Below are positions 8,665 to 16,561 of a stretch of DNA of 46,070 bases, in pieces. Within the stretch, counting starts at the first letter, position 1. Every line of letters begins with the position of its first letter. Made by a program: the position numbers and the translations under genes. A model generated the notes under the pieces. That model had not been told where the DNA came from. It saw only the letters and a list, made by a program, of their open reading frames with translations, and searched no databases. Source of the stretch: Bacteroides sp. UBA7333 (lineage in GTDB: Bacteria > Bacteroidota > Bacteroidia > Bacteroidales > Bacteroidaceae); assembly GCA_002471195.1 (NCBI GenBank), contig DKPN01000003.1, forward strand, positions 80,393-126,462. Direction: 5' to 3'.

Positions 8665-8672
8665 TATGTTTG
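8665..8672 (+). promoter_or_regulatory. -7 promoter box for sigma copy 2
   Basis: TATGTTTG matches TAnnTTTG and would give an mRNA leader of roughly 60 nt. The nearest upstream TTTG (8636-8639) is 25 nt away, slightly long for a -33 element. Confidence 0.5.
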
Positions 8673-8735
8673 CTACCGTAAACGAATGTAAAAAACAGAT
8701 AAAAATAATAGTAACAATTTAAAGCAGCAGCTCTT

Positions 8736-9239
8736 ATGAAAAGTTTAAGTTTCCGTAAAGATTTAGTTAGCCTACAAGATGAATTATTGAGATTTGCTTA
8801 TAAGCTTACCACAGACAAAGAAGAAGCAAATGATTTATTGCAAGAAACGACATTAAAGGCTTTAGATAATGAGGACAAGTATATGCCCGACACCAATTTT
8901 AAAGGCTGGATGTATACAATAATGCGTAATATATTTATTAATAATTATAGAAAAGTGATGCGCGATCAAACTTTTGTTGATCAAACAGAAAACTTATATC
9001 ATCTTAACGCACCTCAAAATTCGGGGTTCGAAAATACGGAAGGCAATTACGATCTTAAAGAAATCAGAAGAGTAGTTAATGCATTGCCTAAAGAATATAG
9101 AGTGCCATTTTCAATGCACGTTTCAGGTTTCAAATATCGTGAGATAGCTGATAAACTTGGATTACCTCTAGGTACTGTAAAGAGTAGAATATTCTTTACC
9201 CGTCAGAAGCTGCAAGAAGAATTAAAAGATTTTAGATAA
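8736..9239 (+). CDS. ECF-type RNA polymerase sigma factor (copy 2)
   Basis: A 167-residue sigma-70 family factor. Region 2 runs from LLRFAYKLTTDKEEANDLLQ through FKGWMYTIMRNIFINNYRKV, and region 4 includes the helix-turn-helix FKYREIADKLGLPLGTVKSR. From memory, the wording is close to a short sigma factor found widely in Bacteroides and Parabacteroides, so this copy is probably the conserved orthologue and the one at 7677 the diverged duplicate. It has its own promoter box and terminator and no anti-sigma partner nearby. Target genes cannot be read from the window. Confidence 0.93.
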   Translation: MKSLSFRKDLVSLQDELLRFAYKLTTDKEEANDLLQETTLKALDNEDKYMPDTNFKGWMYTIMRNIFINNYRKVMRDQTFVDQTENLYHLNAPQNSGFENTEGNYDLKEIRRVVNALPKEYRVPFSMHVSGFKYREIADKLGLPLGTVKSRIFFTRQKLQEELKDFR

Positions 9240-9355
9240 AATATAGTTGGAAGGATAATAACCTAAATATAGTTTTTAATTATTCAGATAAAATAGATTT
9301 GTGAATAGTGTGTTTTGATAGGTATTTGTGAAAAATTGAAGTGTAACTTTCAGAA

Positions 9356-9388
9356 GCGGGTCGCAGTGATTGCGGCTCGTTTTTTTTA
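9356..9388 (+). terminator. Rho-independent terminator after sigma copy 2
   Basis: CGGGTCGCA pairs with TGCGGCTCG across a GTGAT loop, allowing two G-U pairs, followed by eight T residues. Confidence 0.8.
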
Positions 9389-9658
9389 TATTATTTTATC
9401 CACTTGATGAATTTTGTGATCAAGAACGGGCGTTTTCATTTGTTCAACTCAAAGAGCTGCTTTATCTTTACTAGCGATTCAGGGTGAATGCATGCCCATG
9501 TTGTTGATCGATAGATGCCCGTGTGTGGCATCAAAGCATGGGGATGTAGCCCTTCATAACATGCCCATGCTGACTGATTATATTCTCTGTTTTTAATTAT
9601 TGATAGAGCGATGTGGGTGTTCAAAATCGTATGATTCCGGTTAATTATTTACTTCTAA

Positions 9659-9666
9659 TATCTTTG
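9659..9666 (+). promoter_or_regulatory. -7 promoter box immediately before the HU-like gene
   Basis: TATCTTTG matches TAnnTTTG and ends only 5 nt before the ATG at 9672. If used, transcription would begin at or next to the start codon and the mRNA would be essentially leaderless. Confidence 0.4.
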
Positions 9667-9671
9667 AAAAT

Positions 9672-10100
9672 ATGGCGATAAATTATGTAGTTACCAAAAA
9701 AGTAGACACCTCAAAGGGTGCACCCAAAGAGTTGTATTATGCCACAGCTAAGGCATTGCAAAAGAGTCCGGTATGTAGTGTTGATATTGCCGATGAGTTG
9801 GCACAAAGAAGTTCGCTGCAAAATGGCGATGCTATATCGGTATTAACTCAGTTGTCGGCGATTATTGCCGAGCATCTGCGGCAAGGTCGTACGGTGGGTA
9901 TCGATGGTTTGGGTAGTTTCTATCCCTCCATTTGTAGCGAAGGGGTCGATACCCCCGAAAATTGTACGGCCGATAAAGTAAAACTGTCGCGCATTTGCTT
10001 CAAATCTGCGCCTGCCTTTATGAAGCGGGTGCGTAGTGCACGCTTTGTAAGTTTGCAGCTTCGGCAAATGAAAAAGAGTTCGAAAAAGTTTATCGAGTGA
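9672..10100 (+). CDS. HU-like DNA-binding protein
   Basis: A 142-residue member of the Bacteroidetes HU-related family of histone-like proteins. The start MAINYVVTKKVD matches the family's usual N-terminus. The middle contains the HU core, with the central helices (about 41-70: IADELAQRSSLQNGDAISVL and onward) and the conserved turn GRTVGIDGLGSFYPSI (about 75-90) that begins the DNA-gripping arm. The C-terminal tail is basic (RQMKKSSKKF). It probably binds and bends DNA as a dimer. It lies directly upstream of the dcw cluster, where many bacteria carry mraZ. A 7-bp hairpin (10102-10122) follows the stop, without a T-run. Confidence 0.88.
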   Translation: MAINYVVTKKVDTSKGAPKELYYATAKALQKSPVCSVDIADELAQRSSLQNGDAISVLTQLSAIIAEHLRQGRTVGIDGLGSFYPSICSEGVDTPENCTADKVKLSRICFKSAPAFMKRVRSARFVSLQLRQMKKSSKKFIE

Positions 10101-10217
10101 TGCTATTATTAAGCTTAATAGCAGATATATAAGCATCTTGCAATTCTTTTAACAATCTGTTGATAACTTACCGCTATCTTTTGGGGTAGAAATGAATATT
10201 TTAAAGTAGAAATTGTG

Positions 10218-10225
10218 TATTTTTG
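10218..10225 (+). promoter_or_regulatory. -7 promoter box for rsmH and the dcw cluster
   Basis: TATTTTTG matches TAnnTTTG, 34 nt before the rsmH start. No TTTG lies at the expected -33 distance. The sequence GTAGAAAT occurs twice just upstream (10186 and 10206). Confidence 0.4.
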
Positions 10226-10259
10226 CCAAAGAGAGTGTCGTTGTTAAAAGAAAAGAAAA

Positions 10260-11183
10260 ATGGAAGATAAAAGTCAATCTACATATCACATACCGGTGTT
10301 GTTGAAAGAGAGTGTTGATGCAATGGATATTGTACCCAACGGAACGTATGTGGATGTAACTTTCGGTGGAGGAGGACATACCCGCGAAATCTTATCAAGA
10401 TTGGGCGAAGGAGGTATGCTTTATAGTTTTGATCAAGATGCCGATGCCGAACGTAATATACCCGATAATCCGCATTTTACTTTTGTAAGAAGCAATTTCC
10501 GATATATTCAAAACTTCTTGCGTTATCATGGCGTAGAGGAGGTTGATGCTATCTTGGCCGATTTAGGTGTATCGTCGCATCACTTCGATGATAGCGAACG
10601 TGGATTCTCTTTCCGCTTTGATGGCGATTTGGATATGCGTATGAATAAACGCTCGGGAAAAACTGCTGCCGATATTCTGAATACATACGATGAAGAACGA
10701 TTGGCCGATCTTTTTTATCTGTATGGCGAACTGAAAAACAGTCGTAAGTTGGCATCGGTTATTGTTAAGCGTAGAGCAACAGAGCCGATCAAAACAATAA
10801 ACGATTTTATCGATTTGATTAAAGTCCTTTTCAGTCGCGAACGCGAGAAGAAAGAACTGGCCAAAGTGTTTCAAGCACTGCGAATCGAAGTGAACCAAGA
10901 AATGGAGGCTTTGAAAGAGATGCTGGAGGCTTCGATAAAAGTTTTAAAACCCGGTGGTCGATTGGTTGTAATTACTTATCATTCGCTCGAAGATAGAATG
11001 GTGAAAAATATTATGAAGTCGGGCAATGTAGAGGGGAAAATAAAACAAGACTTCTACGGTAGAGTGGAAACCCCTTTCAAGCTGGTCAATAATAAAGTGA
11101 TTGTTCCAAACGATGAGGAGATAGAACGAAACCCTCGCTCGCGAAGTGCGAAACTCAGAATTGCCGAACGACGCACCGACTAA
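10260..11183 (+). CDS. rsmH: 16S rRNA (cytosine-1402 N4)-methyltransferase
   Basis: A SAM-dependent enzyme (also called MraW) that methylates N4 of C1402 in the ribosomal P site; cytoplasmic. It is 307 residues, near the usual length. The SAM-binding loop VDVTFGGGGHTREIL (about 31-45), the family motif ADLGVSSHHFDDSERGFSFR and the C-terminal LKPGGRLVVITYHSLEDRMVK are all clear. It is the first gene of the dcw cluster; 41 nt separate it from ftsL. No mraZ gene precedes it. Confidence 0.97.
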   Translation: MEDKSQSTYHIPVLLKESVDAMDIVPNGTYVDVTFGGGGHTREILSRLGEGGMLYSFDQDADAERNIPDNPHFTFVRSNFRYIQNFLRYHGVEEVDAILADLGVSSHHFDDSERGFSFRFDGDLDMRMNKRSGKTAADILNTYDEERLADLFYLYGELKNSRKLASVIVKRRATEPIKTINDFIDLIKVLFSREREKKELAKVFQALRIEVNQEMEALKEMLEASIKVLKPGGRLVVITYHSLEDRMVKNIMKSGNVEGKIKQDFYGRVETPFKLVNNKVIVPNDEEIERNPRSRSAKLRIAERRTD

Positions 11184-11224
11184 TTGCTATGGCTCAAGCT
11201 GTGACATACTAAAATGAAATAAAC

Positions 11225-11587
11225 GTGGATAGAGATAAAGACAACGATAAGGACGGAACTACAAAAAGAAAGTCACTAAAATCTTCTTTTAAAAGTATAC
11301 TTGGAGGTGATATCCTTGCGGGCGACTTCTTTCGTCGACAATCTAAACTATTGGTTCTACTGATGGTTTTGATTGTTTTTTATATTCATAACCGTTATGC
11401 CAGTCAGCGTCAGCAAATAGAAATTGATAAGTTGCGAAAAGAGCTGATTGATATTAAATACGATGCACTGACACGCAGTTCGGAGCTGATGGAGAAGAGT
11501 CGTCAATCGCGTATCGAACAGTATATATCGAGCAAAGGGAGTGAATTGCGTACCTCAACCAGTCCTCCATATGTGATTAAGAAATAA
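11225..11587 (+). CDS. ftsL: cell division protein FtsL (Bacteroidetes type)
   Basis: A small bitopic divisome protein of 120 residues: a basic cytoplasmic N-terminus, one transmembrane helix (about 40-55, LLVLLMVLIVFYIHN) and a periplasmic coiled coil (about 58-100) ending near SPPYVIKK. In the divisome FtsL, with a DivIC/FtsB partner, connects FtsQ to FtsWI. The start is a GTG; the first in-frame ATG lies inside the membrane helix. Position between rsmH and ftsI supports the call. Identity rests on topology, position and resemblance to Bacteroides FtsL, because FtsL sequences diverge quickly. Confidence 0.85.
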   Translation: MDRDKDNDKDGTTKRKSLKSSFKSILGGDILAGDFFRRQSKLLVLLMVLIVFYIHNRYASQRQQIEIDKLRKELIDIKYDALTRSSELMEKSRQSRIEQYISSKGSELRTSTSPPYVIKK

Positions 11588-11624
11588 TAAATTAATAGCA
11601 ATATAATAAGCAAAAAATAAGACT

Positions 11625-13748
11625 GTGGCTGCTGATAAAAAAAATATAATGATTCGTTTTTCCTTTGTAGTACTGTTTATGGTGCTCATAGGGATTGCTG
11701 TCGTTATTAAAGCTTCAGTCGTGATGTTTGCCGAACGACAATATTGGCAAGATGTGGCCGATCGTTTTAAACGCGAAAACGTAGTGGTAAAACCCAATAG
11801 AGGCAATATCTTATCATCGGATGGAAAACTGATGGCAAGTTCGCTTCCTGAGTATCGCATTTATATGGACTTCAAAGCCGGGGGCATTCGAAAAGATACG
11901 ATGTTTATCAACCACATCAACGAGATATGCGAAGGCTTAAGCCGTATATTGCCCGATAAAACTCCGGCTCAGTTTAAAGCGCACCTATTAAAGGGGCGCA
12001 AAAAGATGAGTCAAAGTTATCTGATATACCCCAAACGCATATCGTACATTCAGTACAAAGAGATAAAACGTTTGCCGGTATTCAATATGAGCAAGTATCG
12101 AGGTGGTTTTCATGAAGTAGCCTTCAATCGTCGCAAAAAACCATTCGGTTCATTGGCAGCTCGAACGTTGGGAGATGTATATGCCGATGCCGAACAAGGA
12201 GCGAAAAATGGTATTGAGTTGGCTTTCGATACTGTATTAAAAGGGAAAGACGGTATTACACACCGCCAAAAAGTACGCGACAAATATTTGAATCTTGTCG
12301 ATATAGCCCCTGTTGACGGTTGCGATATTATCACTACGCTCGATGTAGATATGCAAGATATTTGCGAGAAAGCGTTGGTGGATAAGTTGCACGAGATAAA
12401 TGCATACGTAGGTGTGGCCGTTTTGATGGAGGTAGCCACCGGCGACGTGAAAGCCATTGTCAATATGACAAAAGGCAATGATGGCAACTATTACGAAATG
12501 CGAAACAATGCCATCAGCGATATGCTCGAACCGGGGTCAACCTTCAAAACAGCCTCGATGATGGTGGCACTCGAAGATGGTAAAATAACCCCCGAAACGG
12601 TGGTGCATACCGGAAACGGACAAATGCCCATGCATGGTAGGGTAATGAAAGATCATAATTGGCATAAAGGTGGATACGGATCGATCAATGCCACTAAAAT
12701 ATTGGGGTACTCGTCGAATATTGGAGTTTCATACATCATCGACAAGAGTTATGGCAACAACCCGCAAAAATTTGTAGATGGTTTAAAGCGTATGAGCTTA
12801 GATCAAACGCTCAATTTGCAAATAGCAGGAGAGGGAAAACCCAATGTGAAAGGACCAAAAGAGAAATATTTCTCTAAAACCACTTTGCCTTGGATGAGTA
12901 TTGGTTACGAAACGCAATTGCCGCCCATCAACACGCTTACATTTTATAATGCCATTGCCAATAATGGAAAAATGGTTAAGCCACGTTTTGTGAAATGTGC
13001 TTTGCGCGATGGAAAAGTGGTTGAAGAATATCCCGTAGAGGTGATTAACCCTAAGATATGTTCGGATAGAACGTTGGAGCAAATTCGCGAAATGCTTCGC
13101 AATGTTGTAGAGGATGGAACCGCCAAACAAGCTGGTAGTACGCAGTTTTCTGTAGCCGGAAAAACGGGTACCGCACAGATATCAAAAGGTGCAGCCGGAT
13201 ATAAAGCCGGTGCCATGCATTATTTAGTGAGCTTCTGTGGTTTCTTTCCAACCGAAGCGCCTAAGTATAGTTGTATTGTCGCTATACAGTGGTCGGGAGC
13301 TTATCCTTCGGGTGGTGGTATGGCCGGTTCGGTATTTGGCAAAATAGCCGAACGTGTATATGCCAAAGATTTACGATTGTCGTATAAAGATGCTATTCCT
13401 GAAGTAAGAGAAGAAATCCCTCATATCAAACCCGGTGAGGTTTCGCAAACCAGAAAGGTGTTGAGAGAGCTAGATATTGATCATAAAGTGGCATTCGACT
13501 ACAATAAGAAAAAAGAAGATTGGTGTGTCATACAGCATTCTGACGATAATGTGGTGTTGAACCAGACTGAGTTGACGGCTGGATTGGTGCCTTCGGTGAT
13601 CGGTATGGGAGCAAAAGATGCTGTCTTTTTGCTCGAAAGTAAAGGATTGAGGGTACGCATTAACGGAAAAGGAAAGGTAAAGAGCCAATCTATTTTGCAA
13701 GGGTCGCGCATTGTTCGTGGTCAAACCGTATCGCTCACATTGAATTAA
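11625..13748 (+). CDS. ftsI: peptidoglycan transpeptidase FtsI (PBP3) with C-terminal PASTA domain
   Basis: Class B penicillin-binding protein that cross-links septal peptidoglycan. It is 707 residues: a short cytoplasmic tail, a transmembrane helix (about 12-32), the PBP dimer domain (about 55-210) and the transpeptidase domain. Active-site motifs are STFK with Ser305, SSN at 363-365 and KTG at 513-515. A PASTA domain (about 640-707, GLVPSVIGMGAKDAV onward) ends the protein. The start is GTG at 11625, preferred over the ATG at 11649 because it keeps the cytoplasmic tail seen in relatives. It follows ftsL by 37 nt and should work with FtsW. Confidence 0.96.
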   Translation: MAADKKNIMIRFSFVVLFMVLIGIAVVIKASVVMFAERQYWQDVADRFKRENVVVKPNRGNILSSDGKLMASSLPEYRIYMDFKAGGIRKDTMFINHINEICEGLSRILPDKTPAQFKAHLLKGRKKMSQSYLIYPKRISYIQYKEIKRLPVFNMSKYRGGFHEVAFNRRKKPFGSLAARTLGDVYADAEQGAKNGIELAFDTVLKGKDGITHRQKVRDKYLNLVDIAPVDGCDIITTLDVDMQDICEKALVDKLHEINAYVGVAVLMEVATGDVKAIVNMTKGNDGNYYEMRNNAISDMLEPGSTFKTASMMVALEDGKITPETVVHTGNGQMPMHGRVMKDHNWHKGGYGSINATKILGYSSNIGVSYIIDKSYGNNPQKFVDGLKRMSLDQTLNLQIAGEGKPNVKGPKEKYFSKTTLPWMSIGYETQLPPINTLTFYNAIANNGKMVKPRFVKCALRDGKVVEEYPVEVINPKICSDRTLEQIREMLRNVVEDGTAKQAGSTQFSVAGKTGTAQISKGAAGYKAGAMHYLVSFCGFFPTEAPKYSCIVAIQWSGAYPSGGGMAGSVFGKIAERVYAKDLRLSYKDAIPEVREEIPHIKPGEVSQTRKVLRELDIDHKVAFDYNKKKEDWCVIQHSDDNVVLNQTELTAGLVPSVIGMGAKDAVFLLESKGLRVRINGKGKVKSQSILQGSRIVRGQTVSLTLN

Positions 13749-13780
13749 AAGAATTGTAACGACTATAAAGAAAGTAAGTT

Positions 13781-15238
13781 ATGAAATTGAATGAATTATT
13801 AAAATCGATCCAACCACTACAAGTGATTGGTGATATCAATAAAGAGATTGAGGCTATCAATATCGACTCGCGTCAAATTGAGAAGAATCATCTTTTCTTG
13901 GCTATGCGCGGTACACAAACCGATGGACATAGTTATATTGTTTCGGCTATTGAAAAGGGGGCATCGGCTATATTGTGCGAAGATTTGCCAACCGATATAA
14001 ACCAAGATGTAACTTATATTCAGGTAAAAGATAGTGAAGATGCTACCGGAAAGGTGGCTACTACATTTTATGGTAATCCTACTAGCAAGCTGTCGTTGGT
14101 AGGGGTAACCGGGACTAATGGTAAAACGACAGTTGCTACATTATTATATGATACATTCCGCTATTTTGGATATAAAACGGGTTTGATCTCTACCGTATGC
14201 AACTATATTGATGGTGAGCCTATTCCGACCGAACATACCACTCCCGATCCGGTAACTTTGAATAAACTATTGGGCAGAATGGCCGATGAAGGCTGTAAGT
14301 ATGCATTTATGGAGGTTAGTTCGCATGCTATCGATCAGAAGCGTATTGCCGGTTTAACCTTTGCAGGAGGTATTTTTACCAATCTTACTCGCGATCATTT
14401 AGATTATCATAAAACAGTAGATAACTATCTTAAGGCTAAAAAGAAGTTTTTTGATGATATGCCAAAGGATGCTTTTAGCCTTGTTAACCTCGATGATAAG
14501 AACGGACTGGTAATGACTCAAAATACGAAATCGAAAGTTTACACCTATTCGTTGCGTAGTTTGGCCGACTTTAAAGGTCGTGTACTCGAATCGCACTTCG
14601 AAGGAATGTTGCTCGATTTTAATAATCAAGAGTTGGCAGTACAGTTTATCGGGAAGTTTAATGCTTACAATTTGTTGGCTGTATTTGGAGCTTCCGTACT
14701 ATTGGGCAAATCGCAAGAAGAGGTGTTGATTGCTTTAAGTACATTACGACCGGTAGCAGGTCGTTTCGATGCAATTCGTTCGCCCGAAGGATATACTGCA
14801 ATTGTTGATTATGCGCATACCCCCGATGCTTTGATTAACGTATTAAATGCTATTCATGGCGTTCTCGAAGGAAAAGGTAAAGTGATAACGGTGGTGGGTG
14901 CCGGTGGTAATCGTGATAAAGGCAAACGTCCCGTAATGGCACAAGAGGCAGCCAAGCAGAGCGATCGTGTTATTATTACATCCGATAATCCACGTTTTGA
15001 AGAGCCGCAAGATATTATTAACGATATGTTGGCCGGCTTAACAAAAGACGATTTACGAAAAACCATCAGTATGACCGACCGTAAAGAGGCTATTAAAACA
15101 GCATGTATGTTGGCCGAAAAAGGAGATGTGATATTGGTAGCCGGTAAAGGCCATGAGAACTACCAAGACGTGAAAGGGGTAAAACACCATTTCGACGATA
15201 AAGAGATTATAAAAGAAATATTTATATTAAATAGCTAA
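13781..15238 (+). CDS. murE: UDP-N-acetylmuramoyl-tripeptide synthetase (meso-diaminopimelate-adding)
   Basis: Cytoplasmic ATP-dependent ligase adding the third stem amino acid to UDP-MurNAc-L-Ala-D-Glu. It is 485 residues with the three Mur-ligase domains; the P-loop is GVTGTNGKTTVATLLYD (about 108-124). The substrate-specificity motif is DNPR (402-405), the form found in enzymes using meso-diaminopimelate rather than lysine. It lies 32 nt after ftsI and 8 nt before mraY. Confidence 0.97.
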   Translation: MKLNELLKSIQPLQVIGDINKEIEAINIDSRQIEKNHLFLAMRGTQTDGHSYIVSAIEKGASAILCEDLPTDINQDVTYIQVKDSEDATGKVATTFYGNPTSKLSLVGVTGTNGKTTVATLLYDTFRYFGYKTGLISTVCNYIDGEPIPTEHTTPDPVTLNKLLGRMADEGCKYAFMEVSSHAIDQKRIAGLTFAGGIFTNLTRDHLDYHKTVDNYLKAKKKFFDDMPKDAFSLVNLDDKNGLVMTQNTKSKVYTYSLRSLADFKGRVLESHFEGMLLDFNNQELAVQFIGKFNAYNLLAVFGASVLLGKSQEEVLIALSTLRPVAGRFDAIRSPEGYTAIVDYAHTPDALINVLNAIHGVLEGKGKVITVVGAGGNRDKGKRPVMAQEAAKQSDRVIITSDNPRFEEPQDIINDMLAGLTKDDLRKTISMTDRKEAIKTACMLAEKGDVILVAGKGHENYQDVKGVKHHFDDKEIIKEIFILNS

Positions 15239-15246
15239 GCTGCGAT

Positions 15247-16515
15247 ATGTTATATTATCTATTTGAATGGTTACAAAGATTAGATGTTCCGGGTGCAGGA
15301 GTATTTAGCTATACTTCGTTTAGGGCCTTGATAACTGTTATCTTGGCATTATTGATATCCTCAATATTTGGTTCGCGCTTTATTGCTTTACTGAAGAGAA
15401 AGCAAATTACCGAAACGCAACGAGATGCAAAAATCGATCCGTTTGGTGTTGATAAGGTAGGAGTGCCTAGTATGGGAGGTGTGATTATCATTGTGGCCAT
15501 ACTGATTCCTTGTTTGTTGCTAGGTAAGTTGCACAATGTATATATGATTTTAATGCTTATAACTACGGTTTGGTTAGGAGTATTGGGTTTTGCCGACGAC
15601 TATATTAAGATATTTAAGAAAGATAAAGAAGGACTACATGGCAAGTTTAAAGTGATTGGTCAGGTAGGATTGGGGCTTATTGTGGGGCTTACGCTCTATT
15701 TAAGTCCAAGTGTAGTGATTCGCGAAAACATTGAGGTAAATAAACCCGGACAAGAAATGGAAGTGGTTCATGCCAACGAGAATGTGAAGTCGACAAAAAC
15801 CACGATTCCATTTTTTAAAAGTAATAACTTAGATTATGCCGATTTTGTATCGTTCTTGAATGAACGGGCACAAACTGTTGGATGGATCCTATTTGTAATT
15901 ATCACCATATTTGTGATAACCGCAGTATCGAATGGGGCTAACTTGAATGATGGTATGGATGGTATGGCGGCAGGAAACTCGGCCATTATTGGTGTAACAC
16001 TCGGCATACTGGCCTATGTATCGAGCCATTTGGAATTGGCTCAGTATTTAAATATCATGTATATACCGGGTTCGGAAGAGCTGGTGGTGTTTATCTGTGC
16101 GTTTATCGGTGCATTGGTTGGTTTCTTGTGGTACAACGCCTATCCGGCACAAGTGTTTATGGGCGATACAGGTAGCTTAACAATTGGGGGAATTATTGCT
16201 GTATTTGCTATTGCAATTCATAAAGAATTGTTGATTCCTATTTTATGCGGAGTGTTCTTGGTCGAAAATCTGTCGGTTATTATACAGAGAGTTTATTATA
16301 AAATGGGCAAACGAAAAGGAGTGAAACAGCGTATGTTTAAGCGTGCACCCATTCACGACCATTTCAGAACTTCGATGAATCAAATAGAAAAAGGATGCAC
16401 GGTAGTTATCACCGATCCTAAAATGTTATTTCATGAATCTAAAATAACTGTGCGCTTTTGGATCATCACCATTTTACTGGCAGTGATCACAATTATTACA
16501 TTAAAAATAAGGTAA
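15247..16515 (+). CDS. mraY: phospho-N-acetylmuramoyl-pentapeptide transferase
   Basis: Polytopic inner-membrane enzyme that moves phospho-MurNAc-pentapeptide to undecaprenyl phosphate, making lipid I. It is 422 residues with about ten hydrophobic helices. Family signatures are GFADDYIK (the Asp-rich motif), SNGANLNDGMDGMAAG, MGDTGSLTIGG and the C-terminal RAPIHDHF. It carries the longer inter-helix insert (about 155-200) common in Bacteroidetes MraY. Spacing of 8 nt after murE indicates one transcript. Confidence 0.97.
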   Translation: MLYYLFEWLQRLDVPGAGVFSYTSFRALITVILALLISSIFGSRFIALLKRKQITETQRDAKIDPFGVDKVGVPSMGGVIIIVAILIPCLLLGKLHNVYMILMLITTVWLGVLGFADDYIKIFKKDKEGLHGKFKVIGQVGLGLIVGLTLYLSPSVVIRENIEVNKPGQEMEVVHANENVKSTKTTIPFFKSNNLDYADFVSFLNERAQTVGWILFVIITIFVITAVSNGANLNDGMDGMAAGNSAIIGVTLGILAYVSSHLELAQYLNIMYIPGSEELVVFICAFIGALVGFLWYNAYPAQVFMGDTGSLTIGGIIAVFAIAIHKELLIPILCGVFLVENLSVIIQRVYYKMGKRKGVKQRMFKRAPIHDHFRTSMNQIEKGCTVVITDPKMLFHESKITVRFWIITILLAVITIITLKIR

Positions 16516-16561
16516 GTTTAAACAATAGGCAAAATAGGTACAACTAAAAATCATCTATTCA

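Larger units (their letters stand above)
8184..8735. other. 552-bp spacer between the two sigma genes
   Basis: No credible coding sequence. It contains the terminator of the first sigma gene (8336-8368), a perfect hairpin (8566-8588) and a -7 box (8665-8672). A segment near 8449 (GGCTGTTTTGTCTCTTTAAA) resembles 7522 upstream of the first sigma gene (GGCTGTTTTCTGTTTAAA), perhaps a remnant of duplication. Confidence 0.7.
9240..9671. other. 432-bp spacer between sigma copy 2 and the HU-like gene
   Basis: Holds the sigma terminator (9356-9388) and a short repeat cluster: CATGCCCATG at 9491-9500 and again at 9560-9569, CATGGGGATG at 9537-9546, and a hairpin GATGCC/GGCATC (9514-9532). A 62-codon minus-strand frame across it looks spurious. 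Confidence 0.6.

Noticed and set aside
9436..9624. 62-codon minus-strand frame with a repeated WAC...HP pattern
   Set aside because: It starts with TTG, has no promoter box I could find, and its repeated residues come from the CATGCCCATG DNA repeats. It reads like a by-product of repeat DNA.
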